Positions 44,014-53,960 of a stretch of 64,000 nucleotides of DNA are shown in pieces. Both the position numbers and the translations under genes were made by a program. This stretch comes from Dermacoccus abyssi (GTDB lineage Bacteria; Actinomycetota; Actinomycetes; Actinomycetales; Dermatophilaceae), in the NCBI RefSeq assembly GCF_003515945.1, contig NZ_QWLM01000003.1, forward strand, positions 186,001-250,000, in the 5' to 3' direction. The notes beneath the pieces were generated by a model. The model saw only the letters and a list, made by a program, of their open reading frames with translations. It searched no databases and was not told the DNA's origin. Numbering within the stretch: the stretch's first letter is position 1; each line of letters opens with the position of its first letter.

Positions 44014-44335
44014 GTGCCGGGCACTCGGCCAGGAGATCCCGCTCTATGCCGATCTCGTAGCGCACCGTTTCTGTCTCCACGGGGCGCGCCTCGGCATCTG
44101 TGACGATCTGCGCGTTCGTGGCGAGGAGCACGGGGCGCCCGTCGCGCATCACGGCGGCGATCACGGCGACGACGACGCAGCCAGCGCAGCGAACACGTGC
44201 CACGGGCTGCCATCGGTCCGTTTCCCGCACGCGGGGCCGTTGACCGTTCACGACGACGCCCGTGTAGAGACTCTTGTCGTCCTCCGGTCGGTCGCCTGTC
44301 CCGTTGCCGTAACGGCGGTCTGCTCGTCGACTCAC
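43934..44335 (-). CDS. Element gene: unknown protein, probably frameshifted at its end
   Basis: Starts at GTG 44335, overlapping the integrase stop by four bases (GTGA). Residues 1-105 look genuine ('CVVVAVIAAVMRDGRPVLLA', 'TDAEARPVETETVRYEIGIE'), while the last ~25 are Arg/Gly/Cys-rich and unlikely to be real. The natural ending is probably encoded in another frame to 43882. Not recognised. A CxxC-like pair ('RCAGC') may bind metal. Confidence 0.5.
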   Translation of the reverse strand: MSRRADRRYGNGTGDRPEDDKSLYTGVVVNGQRPRVRETDRWQPVARVRCAGCVVVAVIAAVMRDGRPVLLATNAQIVTDAEARPVETETVRYEIGIERDLLAECPAHGCGACQWRGVRRRGSARPCRGGRGC

Positions 44336-45282
44336 AACTCCCCCAGGTTCAATCGTTTCGCTTCCTCGGCGGCACGGGCCGCGGCTTGCGCCTTGGTATA
44401 GCGCATGAGCATCTGCGGCGACTGCCACCCGGCGACGGACATAAGCCCGCCCTTGCTCCCGCCTGCCGCGAGCCATCGGTGCGCGGCAGTGTGCCGCATG
44501 CGGTGAGGATGCCAGCCGGCGATACCCGCCACGTCGGCGCGCTTGGTCAACGCATCGTAGAGGCCCGCGTACTGCAGTGGGCCACCTCGAGCGGCCAGCC
44601 AGAACTCGCGAGAGTCAGCATGCCCGCGCCGGCGACGAGCGCGGGCGTAGCGGTTCAGCCGCTCGGCGCACTGAGCCGAGATTGGCACCGTTCGACCGCG
44701 GCGGTTCTTTGATCGCTGCACGACGAGGAACGGTGACGTCTCGCGGCTGTGCACGTCGTCGACCTCGAGGGCCAGCACCTCCCCCGCACGCATGCCGGTC
44801 TCGGCGAGCACGTGCACGAGGGCCATGTCGCGCGTGTCGACGTACACGCGTTCGGGCGGAGCGCCCTTGGGCGTCTCACACGCCTTGAGCATCGCCTTGA
44901 TCTGCTCGGGCGTCAGCGGCTCGACGAGCTTCTCGTCGACGGCCGGTTGGCTCATGTCCGTGAACGGGTTGAACTCGATCTCACCCTCGTCGAGCAACCA
45001 CTTCGCGAACTGACGGACAGCGGTCAGGCGAGAGCGGGCCGTGTAGCCCTGCATCTGCTTCTCGTCGCGCAAGTACGCGAGCCAGGCCGAGAGAGCACGA
45101 CGCCGGATGGGCTCGTCGTGGCCGCGCTCGGCGCAGAACGTGAGGAACTGCGTCGCGCCACGACGGTAGGCGACCAACGTGCCGTCCGACTTCCCCATGC
45201 CTCGCAGATGGACGAGCCAGTCGTCGACGAGTTCGCACGCCTCGCTGAGGCTCAATCCGGGTTCACTCGTCTGCCGCTGCAC
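44332..45282 (-). CDS. int: Tyrosine integrase of the element
   Basis: A 316-residue phage-type site-specific recombinase. The N-terminal SAM-like core-binding domain spans about residues 15-105. The catalytic residues are Arg in 'AETGMRAGEVLALEVDD', Lys in 'VQRSKNRRGRTVPISAQ', 'WHPHRMRHTAAHRWLAAGG' (HxxR), Trp in 'SVAGWQSPQMLMRYTKA' and the Tyr nucleophile there. It is encoded 96 bases from the right att copy, as expected for an integrase that recombines ffh attB. The GTG at 45282 has a TATGCT -10-like box (plus coordinates 45289-45294) six bases upstream, so the mRNA may be leaderless. It is the first gene of the long right operon. Confidence 0.93.
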   Translation of the reverse strand: MQRQTSEPGLSLSEACELVDDWLVHLRGMGKSDGTLVAYRRGATQFLTFCAERGHDEPIRRRALSAWLAYLRDEKQMQGYTARSRLTAVRQFAKWLLDEGEIEFNPFTDMSQPAVDEKLVEPLTPEQIKAMLKACETPKGAPPERVYVDTRDMALVHVLAETGMRAGEVLALEVDDVHSRETSPFLVVQRSKNRRGRTVPISAQCAERLNRYARARRRRGHADSREFWLAARGGPLQYAGLYDALTKRADVAGIAGWHPHRMRHTAAHRWLAAGGSKGGLMSVAGWQSPQMLMRYTKAQAAARAAEEAKRLNLGEL

Positions 45283-45378
45283 ACACCCAGCATAGTCAAT
45301 TTCTTCACTACAAGCGCTGTGCGTGTTACGGTTCTGGGGTCAGGGCCTCACAAAGCCCGGAATGACGCGGTTTTCGAC

Positions 45379-45421
45379 TCAGTCCTTGTCAGCGCCCGGG
45401 CCAAGGAACTTCTCGAAGCCC
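45379..45421 (-). repeat. attR: 43-bp repeat forming the ffh 3' end
   Basis: Begins exactly at the ffh stop codon (TGA on the minus strand, 45379-45381) and covers the last 14 codons. Partner of 35300-35342. Confidence 0.92.
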
Positions 45422-47001
45422 TTGGGCAGCTTCATGTTGGAGTAGTCGGGCTCTTCCTTCATCTGCCCGAACGCGTTCTCCATGGCCTGGTTACGGGCGG
45501 CATCGGCCTTCTTCGCCGCCTCCGCTTCCTGCTGCGCGCGCTTGGCCGGGTTACCGCTCTTGCCCTTCTTCTTGGGCTGGCTCTTGCCGCGCTTGCCGCC
45601 ACCGGCACCCATGCCCGGCATACCCGGCATCCCGGGCATTCCCGGCATGCCGCCGCCGTTCTTCAGCTGACGCATCATCTTCTGCGCCTGGCCGAAGCGC
45701 TCGAGCAGCTGGTTGACCTCGGAGACACTCACGCCCGAACCGCGCGCGATACGCGCACGGCGCGAACCGTTGATCTGCTTGGGGTTGTTGCGCTCGAACG
45801 GCGTCATCGAGTGGACGATGGCCTCGACCCGGTCGAACTCGCGCTCGTCGAGCGCGTTGAGCTGGTCACGCATCTGGCCCATGCCCGGCATCATGCCGAG
45901 CAGGCCCTTGATGTTGCCCATCTTCTTGATGGCCGACATCTGCTGGAGGAAGTCGTCGAACGTGAAGTCCTCGCCGCCGGAGAACTTGCGCGCCATCTCG
46001 GCGGCTTGGCGCTTGTCGAACGCGCGCTCGGCCTGCTCGATGAGCGTGAGGACGTCACCCATGTCGAGGATGCGCGACGCCATGCGGTCGGGGTGGAAGA
46101 CCTCGATGTCCTTGACGCCTTCACCCGTGGAGGCGTACATGATCGGGCGACCCGTGATCGAGGCGACCGACAGCGCGGCACCACCACGGGCGTCACCGTC
46201 GAGCTTCGACAGGACGACACCGGTGAAGTCGACGCCGTCCTGGAACGCCGTCGCCGTCTCGATGGCGGCCTGACCAATCATCGCGTCGATGACGAACAGC
46301 ACCTCGTGCGGGTTGATCGCCTCACGGATGTCGGCGGCCTGCTGCATGAGGTTCTCGTCGACGGCCAGACGGCCGGCCGTGTCGACGATGACGACGTCGT
46401 ACTGACGCAGCTTGGCCTGGTTGACGCCGGCCTGCGCGACCCACACCGGGTCGCCGTACGAGCGCGTGCCCTCGGCGTTCTCCGAAACGGCGTCGTGGCC
46501 GCCCTCGTTGCCGCGCTCCGGCGAGAACACCGGTACACCGGCACGCTCACCGACGACCTCCAGCTGACGCACGGCGTTCGGACGCTGGAGGTCGGCGGCA
46601 ACGAGCACCGGGAAGTGGCCCTCGTCGCGCAGACGGCGGGCCAGCTTGCCGGCGAACGTCGTCTTACCCGAACCCTGCAGACCAGCGAGCATGATGACCG
46701 TCGGGCCCGACTTGGCCATGTTGAGGCGCCGCGTCTGGCCACCGAGGATCTCGACGAGTTCCTCGTTGACGATCTTGACGACCTGTTGGCCCGGGTTGAG
46801 CGCCTGGCTCACCTCGGCGCCCAGCGCGCGCTCGCGCACGCCACGGGTGAACTGCTTGACGACCGGCAGGGCCACGTCCGCATCGAGCAGCGCCATCCGG
46901 ATGTCGCGGATGGTCGAGTTGATGTCGGACTCGGTCAGGCGCCCCTTGCCACGAAGATTCGTGAAGGTGGCTGTCAGACGGTCTGAGAGGCTGTTGAACA
47001 C
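45379..47001 (-). CDS. ffh: Signal recognition particle protein Ffh
   Basis: GTPase that binds 4.5S RNA and signal sequences for co-translational membrane insertion. The N-domain, the G-domain with 'GLQGSGKTT' (107-115), DTAGR and 'VVLSKLDGDARGG', and the methionine-rich M-domain are complete (540 residues). The M-domain contains four tandem Gly-Met-Pro units (about 45613-45650) and a Lys-rich tail. The last 14 codons are duplicated at 35300-35342 by integration of the element; the protein end is unchanged. The element separates ffh from the hairpin at 35239-35273 that was probably its terminator. Confidence 0.96.
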   Translation of the reverse strand: MFNSLSDRLTATFTNLRGKGRLTESDINSTIRDIRMALLDADVALPVVKQFTRGVRERALGAEVSQALNPGQQVVKIVNEELVEILGGQTRRLNMAKSGPTVIMLAGLQGSGKTTFAGKLARRLRDEGHFPVLVAADLQRPNAVRQLEVVGERAGVPVFSPERGNEGGHDAVSENAEGTRSYGDPVWVAQAGVNQAKLRQYDVVIVDTAGRLAVDENLMQQAADIREAINPHEVLFVIDAMIGQAAIETATAFQDGVDFTGVVLSKLDGDARGGAALSVASITGRPIMYASTGEGVKDIEVFHPDRMASRILDMGDVLTLIEQAERAFDKRQAAEMARKFSGGEDFTFDDFLQQMSAIKKMGNIKGLLGMMPGMGQMRDQLNALDEREFDRVEAIVHSMTPFERNNPKQINGSRRARIARGSGVSVSEVNQLLERFGQAQKMMRQLKNGGGMPGMPGMPGMPGMGAGGGKRGKSQPKKKGKSGNPAKRAQQEAEAAKKADAARNQAMENAFGQMKEEPDYSNMKLPKGFEKFLGPGADKD

Positions 47002-47145
47002 CGGCCCAGATTACCCGCTCCCATGCGGCCCCGTCAGATCGACCGTGCAGTGGCGCCGATGCCTATCCCGTCGCGTCGGCGTTCGTCGATGTCGACGCTC
47101 GGTCTCGGCGGGAAGGCCCTCGAGGATCGACGCATCGTGGCGACT

Positions 47146-47251
47146 GTCCCCATCTGCGATGCTCGTCCACATTGGCGTAGATGCAGAGGGGGACGCAGAT
47201 CGCAGATGGGGACGGGATTCGCGGATGGGGACGCAGATCGCAGAGGGGGAC
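47146..47251. repeat. Array of short repeats between ffh and glnD
   Basis: The 15-mer GTCCCCATCTGCGAT (47146-47160) is the exact inverse of 47199-47213. Direct variants of the latter follow at 47217-47232 and 47237-47251, and a partial copy precedes at about 47179-47193. Period is 18-20 bases. The array fills most of the 307-base gap, in which no gene was seen. Confidence 0.7.
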
Positions 47252-47308
47252 GGGTGCCGGGGTTCTTCGAGGTAGCGCTTCGTCGGGCGGTTCGAGCGAA
47301 GAGATGCG

Positions 47309-49912
47309 TCAGCCGGCGGTGCCGACGGCGTCGAGCACGGTGCCGATGACGCGCGCCGCGTGCGGCGGCGCCAGCGGCGAGCCCTGCTCGTCCGTGACGT
47401 AGAAGGTGTCGGCGCTGCGTCCCGCATATGTCGCGATGTGCGCGGAGCGCACGGAGACCCGCTCGGCGGCGAACGCCGACCCCACGTCGAACAACAATCC
47501 GAGACGGTCGGCGGCGCGCACCTCGATGACGGTCGCGTGCTGCGATGCACCCGGGACGACGAACGCGGACGCCCGCGGCATCGACGCGCGTGACGGCCCC
47601 GCGGCGGCGCGACGGCGCGCGTCCGCCTCGAGGGCACGCAGCGGCAAGCGGTCGCCCTCGCGCAACGTTCGCAGCGACCGCGCCAGGTCGCTCGTGCGCG
47701 GCACGTCGCCGTGCGGCACCTCGACGACCCATGTGTCGACGGCGAGGCCGTCGATCGTCCGCAGGTTTGCCGACCGCACGAACGTGCGTCGCAGCCCGAG
47801 CACGCCCGCCATGTCGGCGAAGAGGCCGAACCGGTCGACGTCGACGATGCGGACGGTCACGACGCCGCTCACGCCCTCCAGTGGCTCGATCTCGACGACC
47901 ACCTCCCCCGCCGCGACGCGTCCCCGCTCGTCCGCGCTCACGATGCCCGACGGGCTGCCAGCGTCGACCTGCGCCTGCACCCCGTCGCCTTCCGCGACCG
48001 AATCGGTCTGGCCCAGGGCCTGGGCTGACGCCGCGGGGGCGCGACCTGAGGGTCGAGAGACCGCAGGAGGAGAACCGGCGCGTCCGGTCGCCAGGTCCTC
48101 GGACGGCCGCTGCTCGGCCGTCGCCCCGGGCGATGAGGCGTCGGGGGACGACGCACCCTCGAAGGTCGCGGCAGGTGCGGGAACGCCTGCGACCGTCTCC
48201 CCCGACGCGAACCGCCTGCGTGCTCGCGCGGCGAGGTCGCGCACGAGGCCGGCGCGCCACGTCGTCCATGCCTGTGGTCCGGCTGCTCGCGCGTCGGCCT
48301 CCGTCAGCGCGTCGAGCAGGTCGAGGCCTTCGGCGCTGCCGGCCGCCTCGCAGAGCATCCTGACGGTCGCAGGGTCGTCGGGGTCGCGTTTCGTCGCCAG
48401 ATCGACGAGCGTGAGGTGTTCGCGCACGAGACGTTCGACGAGGTCGCAGTCGGCGCGATCGAAGCCCGTGCGCTGGCAGATCGCCCGCGCGACGGGTGCG
48501 CCCTCCGCGCTGTGGTCACGCGCGCCTGCGACCTTGCCGATGTCGTGCAGCAGCGCCGCGACGAGCAGCAGGTCGGGCCGTGCCACGTGCTCGCGCAGGC
48601 CCGCCGCGATGACGACGGCCTCGATGCCGTGTCGGTCGACGGTGAACTGGTGGATCGCGTTTCGCTGCGGGCGCGAACGCACCGTCGACCACTCGGGCAG
48701 CCAGACGTCGACGATGCCGCTCAGATCGAGGCCCTCCCACACGTCGACGATGCCGGGCCCGCTCGCGAGGAACCCCACGAAACCCTCCCGGATCTCTCGC
48801 GGCCACGGGGCGGGCAGCGGCCCGCAGCTCGCGACGAGGTTCGCGAGGGTCGTCGGCCCGATGAGCGCCCCCCGCGAGGCCGCCGCAGCGGCGGCGCGCA
48901 GCAACGTCAGGTGCCCGCCGTCGCGGCGCCCCGCGCCCAGGACGACCTCGCCGTCGTGCAGGTACAACCCGTGCCCGAGCGGCGTCAGCGACGGTCGGCG
49001 CGGCCCGACGCGCAACGTCCGGGCTCGCTGCGACTGGCCGGCCGCGCGCACGGCCGCGTCCGTCACGTACGTGATCGTGCGCGCCGCGTCGACGACGCGC
49101 GTCAGCAACTCGTCGCTGTCGGAGCACCCGAGCAGCGCCGCGACGGCGTCCTGATCCTGCAGGCTGAGCCGCTCCCGCCCCCGCCCGGTGACGACGTGCA
49201 ACGCGTCGCGCACGTCGAGCAATTGCGCTCGGGCGCGTTCTGCGCTGGCGCGGTGAGGGTCGGCGAGCCACGCCGTCGTCAGCGCGCCGACGAGGCTGAG
49301 GTCGCGCAGGCCTCCCCCGGATTCCTTGAGGTCCGGATCAAGCGTCGTCGCGATGTCACCGAAACGCGAGTGCCGCGCCCGCAACGACTCGACGACCTCC
49401 GGCAGCCGCTTGCGCGCGGCACCGCGCCAGTCGGCGGCGATCGCCTGGCGTACCCCGGCGACGAGAACGTCGTCACCGGCCACGGACGCGATGTCGAGCA
49501 TGCCGACCGCAGCGGCGAGGTCTGACGACGCGGCCTGGCGGCACTGCGCCAGCGTGCGCACGGAGTGGTCGAAGCGCACCCCTGCATCCCACAACGGGTA
49601 CCACAGGGCGTCCGCGAGCTCGGTGATGCGCTTCGAGCCGACGTTGAGCCCGTCGTACAGGAGGACGAGGTCGTAATCGCTCAACGGCCCCGCATCGCCC
49701 CGGGCCTGCGAGCCGACGACGGCGAGCGCCACACCGCTCTGACGCTCGGGCAGCCCCGTCGCCGCACACGCATCGCGCCAGGCCTGCGCCATGAAGGCAC
49801 GGGCCGACGCCGCGAGCCGCTCCCGACGTGCGGGGCCAGCGTCGGGTTGCTCGAACTCGCGCGTGCGCGCGAGGTCGAGACGTGCGGCGTAGTGGGCGGA
49901 CACGGCGCTCAT
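47309..49912 (-). CDS. glnD: [Protein-PII] nucleotidyltransferase/uridylyl-removing enzyme GlnD
   Basis: Modifies and demodifies the PII protein in response to glutamine; in corynebacteria it adenylylates GlnK. The 867-residue protein has the nucleotidyltransferase motif 'GSQARGDAGPLSDYD' (67-81), an HD phosphohydrolase domain ('LLLVAALLHDIGKVAGARDH') and two C-terminal ACT domains ('VDRFGLFADMAGVLG', 'ADRLGLLFDVGSAFA'). Between HD and ACT lies an unusual ~100-residue Pro/Ser/Ala-rich linker (roughly 570-670). It follows glnK-amtB on the same strand after a 286-base gap. Confidence 0.93.
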   Translation of the reverse strand: MSAVSAHYAARLDLARTREFEQPDAGPARRERLAASARAFMAQAWRDACAATGLPERQSGVALAVVGSQARGDAGPLSDYDLVLLYDGLNVGSKRITELADALWYPLWDAGVRFDHSVRTLAQCRQAASSDLAAAVGMLDIASVAGDDVLVAGVRQAIAADWRGAARKRLPEVVESLRARHSRFGDIATTLDPDLKESGGGLRDLSLVGALTTAWLADPHRASAERARAQLLDVRDALHVVTGRGRERLSLQDQDAVAALLGCSDSDELLTRVVDAARTITYVTDAAVRAAGQSQRARTLRVGPRRPSLTPLGHGLYLHDGEVVLGAGRRDGGHLTLLRAAAAAASRGALIGPTTLANLVASCGPLPAPWPREIREGFVGFLASGPGIVDVWEGLDLSGIVDVWLPEWSTVRSRPQRNAIHQFTVDRHGIEAVVIAAGLREHVARPDLLLVAALLHDIGKVAGARDHSAEGAPVARAICQRTGFDRADCDLVERLVREHLTLVDLATKRDPDDPATVRMLCEAAGSAEGLDLLDALTEADARAAGPQAWTTWRAGLVRDLAARARRRFASGETVAGVPAPAATFEGASSPDASSPGATAEQRPSEDLATGRAGSPPAVSRPSGRAPAASAQALGQTDSVAEGDGVQAQVDAGSPSGIVSADERGRVAAGEVVVEIEPLEGVSGVVTVRIVDVDRFGLFADMAGVLGLRRTFVRSANLRTIDGLAVDTWVVEVPHGDVPRTSDLARSLRTLREGDRLPLRALEADARRRAAAGPSRASMPRASAFVVPGASQHATVIEVRAADRLGLLFDVGSAFAAERVSVRSAHIATYAGRSADTFYVTDEQGSPLAPPHAARVIGTVLDAVGTAG

Positions 49913-50198
49913 GGCTGCATCGTCCTCTCTCGGAGGGCTGGGCGGGGGTTCTGCGCCGTCGATGGCTGGGGTTGTCCGTCTACGGCGACTACGACGGCGT
50001 GGCGCGCGGCGCGGTGCGCCTCACGAAGCGGGACGAACGCCGACGAACGCCGGGCCGGCGATGCTCACGCGGCGACGGCGTTCGTCAGGGTCTCGACCGA
50101 ACCGGGCGGCCGACCGCCACCGTCGGCACTCGGGCCACGAGGACTCGTGCGCCACGTCGGCGAGGCTCACGTCGTCGAGGCTCACGTCCCAGGGGCGC
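49913..50198 (-). other. Gap between glnK and glnD
   Basis: No gene was seen. GACGAACGCCG (50042-50052) pairs with CGGCGTTCGTC (50076-50086) across a 23-base loop. GACGAACGCC is also tandemly repeated at about 50032 and 50042. Possibly a glnK attenuator. Confidence 0.4.
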
Positions 50199-51955
<1,757 letters not shown>

Positions 51956-51979
51956 GCTCAGTGATCCTGCCCTCGCCAC

Positions 51980-52017
51980 GTTTCAGCATGCGGCTCGCGA
52001 TGTTTCGCCCATGTTTC
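51980..52017 (-). promoter_or_regulatory. Phased GTTTC half-sites upstream of amtB (possible GlnR boxes)
   Basis: GTTTC occurs on the plus strand at 51980-51984, 52002-52006 and 52013-52017, spaced 22 and 11 bases. On the transcribed strand these read GAAAC, the b-site core of actinobacterial GlnR boxes, which repeat every 11 bases. The missing copy would be at 51991. Confidence 0.5.
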
Positions 52018-52103
52018 GGATGCGGCGCTGACGTGAAATCGCGGTCACATCCTCAGGGTATGCACGCCATGCGAGACGTTTCGTGTCGAAGCGTGGACGC
52101 ACG

Positions 52104-52146
52104 AGCGCCCACCGGCCGTGACTGCGGGTGGGCGCTGCGGGGCTCG
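52104..52146 (-). terminator. Terminator after ftsY
   Basis: AGCGCCCACC (52104-52113) pairs with GGTGGGCGCT (52137-52146) through a 23-base loop, 13 bases past the ftsY stop. Confidence 0.65.
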
Positions 52147-52158
52147 AGACCGGCCTGC

Positions 52159-53538
52159 TCAGTCGAGCACCGCGTTGACGTACGCCTCCGGGTCGAAGGG
52201 CGCCAGGTCGTCAGGGCCCTCACCGAGACCGACGAGCTTGACCGGCACGCCCAGCGCCCGCTGGACGTTGACGACGATGCCACCCTTGGCCGTGCCGTCC
52301 AGCTTCGTCAGCACGACACCGGTGACGTCGACGGCCTGACCGAAGACCTCCGCCTGACGCATGCCGTTCTGACCCGTCGTCGCGTCGAGGACGAGAAGCA
52401 CCTCATCGATGGGGCTGCGCTTCTCGACGACGCGCTTGACCTTCGTCAGCTCGTCCATGAGGCCGACCTTGTTGTGCAGGCGGCCGGCGGTGTCGATGAG
52501 CACGACGTCGCACTCCCCCTCCTGGCCGGCCTTGACGGCGTCGAACGCGACGGCGGCCGGGTCGGCGCCTTCCTTGTCCGAACGGACCGTGGGAACGCCC
52601 ACGCGCCCACCCCAGGTCTCGAGCTGGTCGGCAGCGGCGGCGCGGAAGGTGTCAGCGGCACCGAGGATGACGTCCTTGTCCTCGGCGACGAGAACACGCG
52701 CGAGCTTGCCGACCGTGGTCGTCTTGCCTGTGCCGTTGACGCCGACGACGAGCACGACCGCGGGGCGGTCTCCGACGCGGCTGGCCGCGATACGACGGTC
52801 CATGTCGGGGCCCACCTGCGCCAGCAGTTCCTCGTGGAGCCACTGCGAGACGGTCTCCTCGTCGGTGGCACCGTGCACGGAGATGCGCTTCTTGAGGTTG
52901 CCGACGATCTCCGTCGTCGCCTCGACACCCAGGTCGGCACGAAGCAGCGTGTCCTCGACGTCCTCCCAGGCCTCGTCGTCCAGCGTCCCGCCGGAGAGCA
53001 GGCCGAGGAGGCCCTTGCCGAGGGCCGTGTTCGAACGGGAGAGGCGCTCACGCAGGCGCACCATGCGACCACGGGCAGATTCGGGCTTCTCGAGTTCACG
53101 GGTCTCGGCCGCCGTCGAGCTCGCGGCTTCCTCGTCGGCCTCGACGTCGAACGGGTTGGTCTGCGTGGCCTCCGCCTCGGTGAGCGGGCGGTCCTCGTCG
53201 ACCGTCTCACCCGTGGCGGGTGCGGCTTCCGCCGGCTCCGTCGGCTCTGCGACGTCGGCCGTGTCGGTTGCGGTAGGAGCCTGCGTTGCGTTTTCGGGCT
53301 TCCGCGCCTGCTTCTTCACCGGTGCGGGTTCGGCCGTCTTCGACGTGTCGATCCGCATGCCGCTGCTCGGCTTGTACTGCGTTTTCTTGGCGACCGGCCG
53401 CTCGATCGGCGTCTGCTCGGTCTTCGGCGGCACCTTCGGCGCCTTGCGCGAACGACCGCGGACGAGACCGACGACGCCCGCCACCCCTGCGAGCAGGGCA
53501 ACGACTACGACAGCAAGAATTTCCCAGAGCTGATCCAC
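52159..53538 (-). CDS. ftsY: Signal recognition particle receptor FtsY
   Basis: Membrane docking GTPase for the Ffh complex. One N-terminal hydrophobic segment (about 7-27) is followed by a long acidic, low-complexity linker (30-160) and then the NG domain with 'VVGVNGTGKTTTVGKLARVL', 'DVVLIDTAGRLHNK' and 'VVLTKLDGTAKGG'. It is 459 residues. It lies downstream of smc and the 92-residue gene on the same strand, separate from ffh by the glnD cluster. Confidence 0.95.
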   Translation of the reverse strand: MDQLWEILAVVVVALLAGVAGVVGLVRGRSRKAPKVPPKTEQTPIERPVAKKTQYKPSSGMRIDTSKTAEPAPVKKQARKPENATQAPTATDTADVAEPTEPAEAAPATGETVDEDRPLTEAEATQTNPFDVEADEEAASSTAAETRELEKPESARGRMVRLRERLSRSNTALGKGLLGLLSGGTLDDEAWEDVEDTLLRADLGVEATTEIVGNLKKRISVHGATDEETVSQWLHEELLAQVGPDMDRRIAASRVGDRPAVVLVVGVNGTGKTTTVGKLARVLVAEDKDVILGAADTFRAAAADQLETWGGRVGVPTVRSDKEGADPAAVAFDAVKAGQEGECDVVLIDTAGRLHNKVGLMDELTKVKRVVEKRSPIDEVLLVLDATTGQNGMRQAEVFGQAVDVTGVVLTKLDGTAKGGIVVNVQRALGVPVKLVGLGEGPDDLAPFDPEAYVNAVLD

Positions 53539-53593
53539 GGCCCCATCATTGCAAACCTCACCGACAACCGGCCATCGGGAGGCAGCGGCTCAC

Positions 53594-53872
53594 TCAGCGT
53601 TCGGGTCGGCGTGCACGCTCGGAACGTGCCACCCCGGCCGAAGCACTCTCGCCGGACTTCGCGGGCTTCTTGGTCGCGTCGGCCTCGCCGGCCGCACGCT
53701 TCACGGGGCCTCGACTCCGGCCGACCGGCGCGTCGTCGGAGAGCCGGAAGAGACGTTCACCGCGCGGCGTGAACATGCTCCGCCCCGCACGGCGGGCCGG
53801 CAGCGCCACGATGCCCACGACGAAGAGGGCGAGCGCGACGGCAAGCGTCATACCAAGAACGAGCCAGAACAC
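53594..53872 (-). CDS. Small single-pass membrane protein, unknown
   Basis: A 92-residue protein with one N-terminal helix ('MFWLVLGMTLAVALALFVVG') and a basic, Arg-rich cytoplasmic tail. Not recognised. It lies between smc and ftsY, where short unknown proteins of this shape are often found in Micrococcales. Confidence 0.6.
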   Translation of the reverse strand: MFWLVLGMTLAVALALFVVGIVALPARRAGRSMFTPRGERLFRLSDDAPVGRSRGPVKRAAGEADATKKPAKSGESASAGVARSERARRPER

Positions 53873-53960
53873 CGTGTCTCCTCATGTGTGCGGGGTGCCT
53901 CACGATTGTGACCGGCGGACTCACCGATTGCCAGTTGCCACGCGGACGGCTCAGGCGCTG

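Larger units (their letters stand above)
35300..45421. mobile_element. Integrative element inserted in the 3' end of ffh (about 10.1 kb)
   Basis: Bounded by a 43-bp direct repeat (35300-35342 and 45379-45421; one mismatch) that equals the last 14 codons and stop of ffh. A tyrosine integrase is encoded next to the right repeat. Left-half genes read rightward (35492-38771) and right-half genes read leftward (45282-39117), meeting at a G-rich/terminator region. Contents: integrase, P4-type primase/helicase, WhiB-like and XRE regulators, NYN-domain protein, lipoprotein, many small unknown proteins. No structural, packaging or conjugation genes are visible. It best fits a phage satellite or a small integrative mobilisable element. 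Confidence 0.9.

Noticed and set aside
35343-45378. Complete prophage or conjugative element
   Set aside because: No terminase, capsid, tail, relaxase or FtsK-type gene is visible.
45613-45650. Phase-variable repeat in ffh
   Set aside because: The Gly-Met-Pro units are nine-base multiples, so copy-number changes keep the frame; such repeats are normal in the M-domain.
47146-47251. CRISPR array
   Set aside because: Repeats are 15 bases with a period below 21, imperfect, and no cas gene is near.
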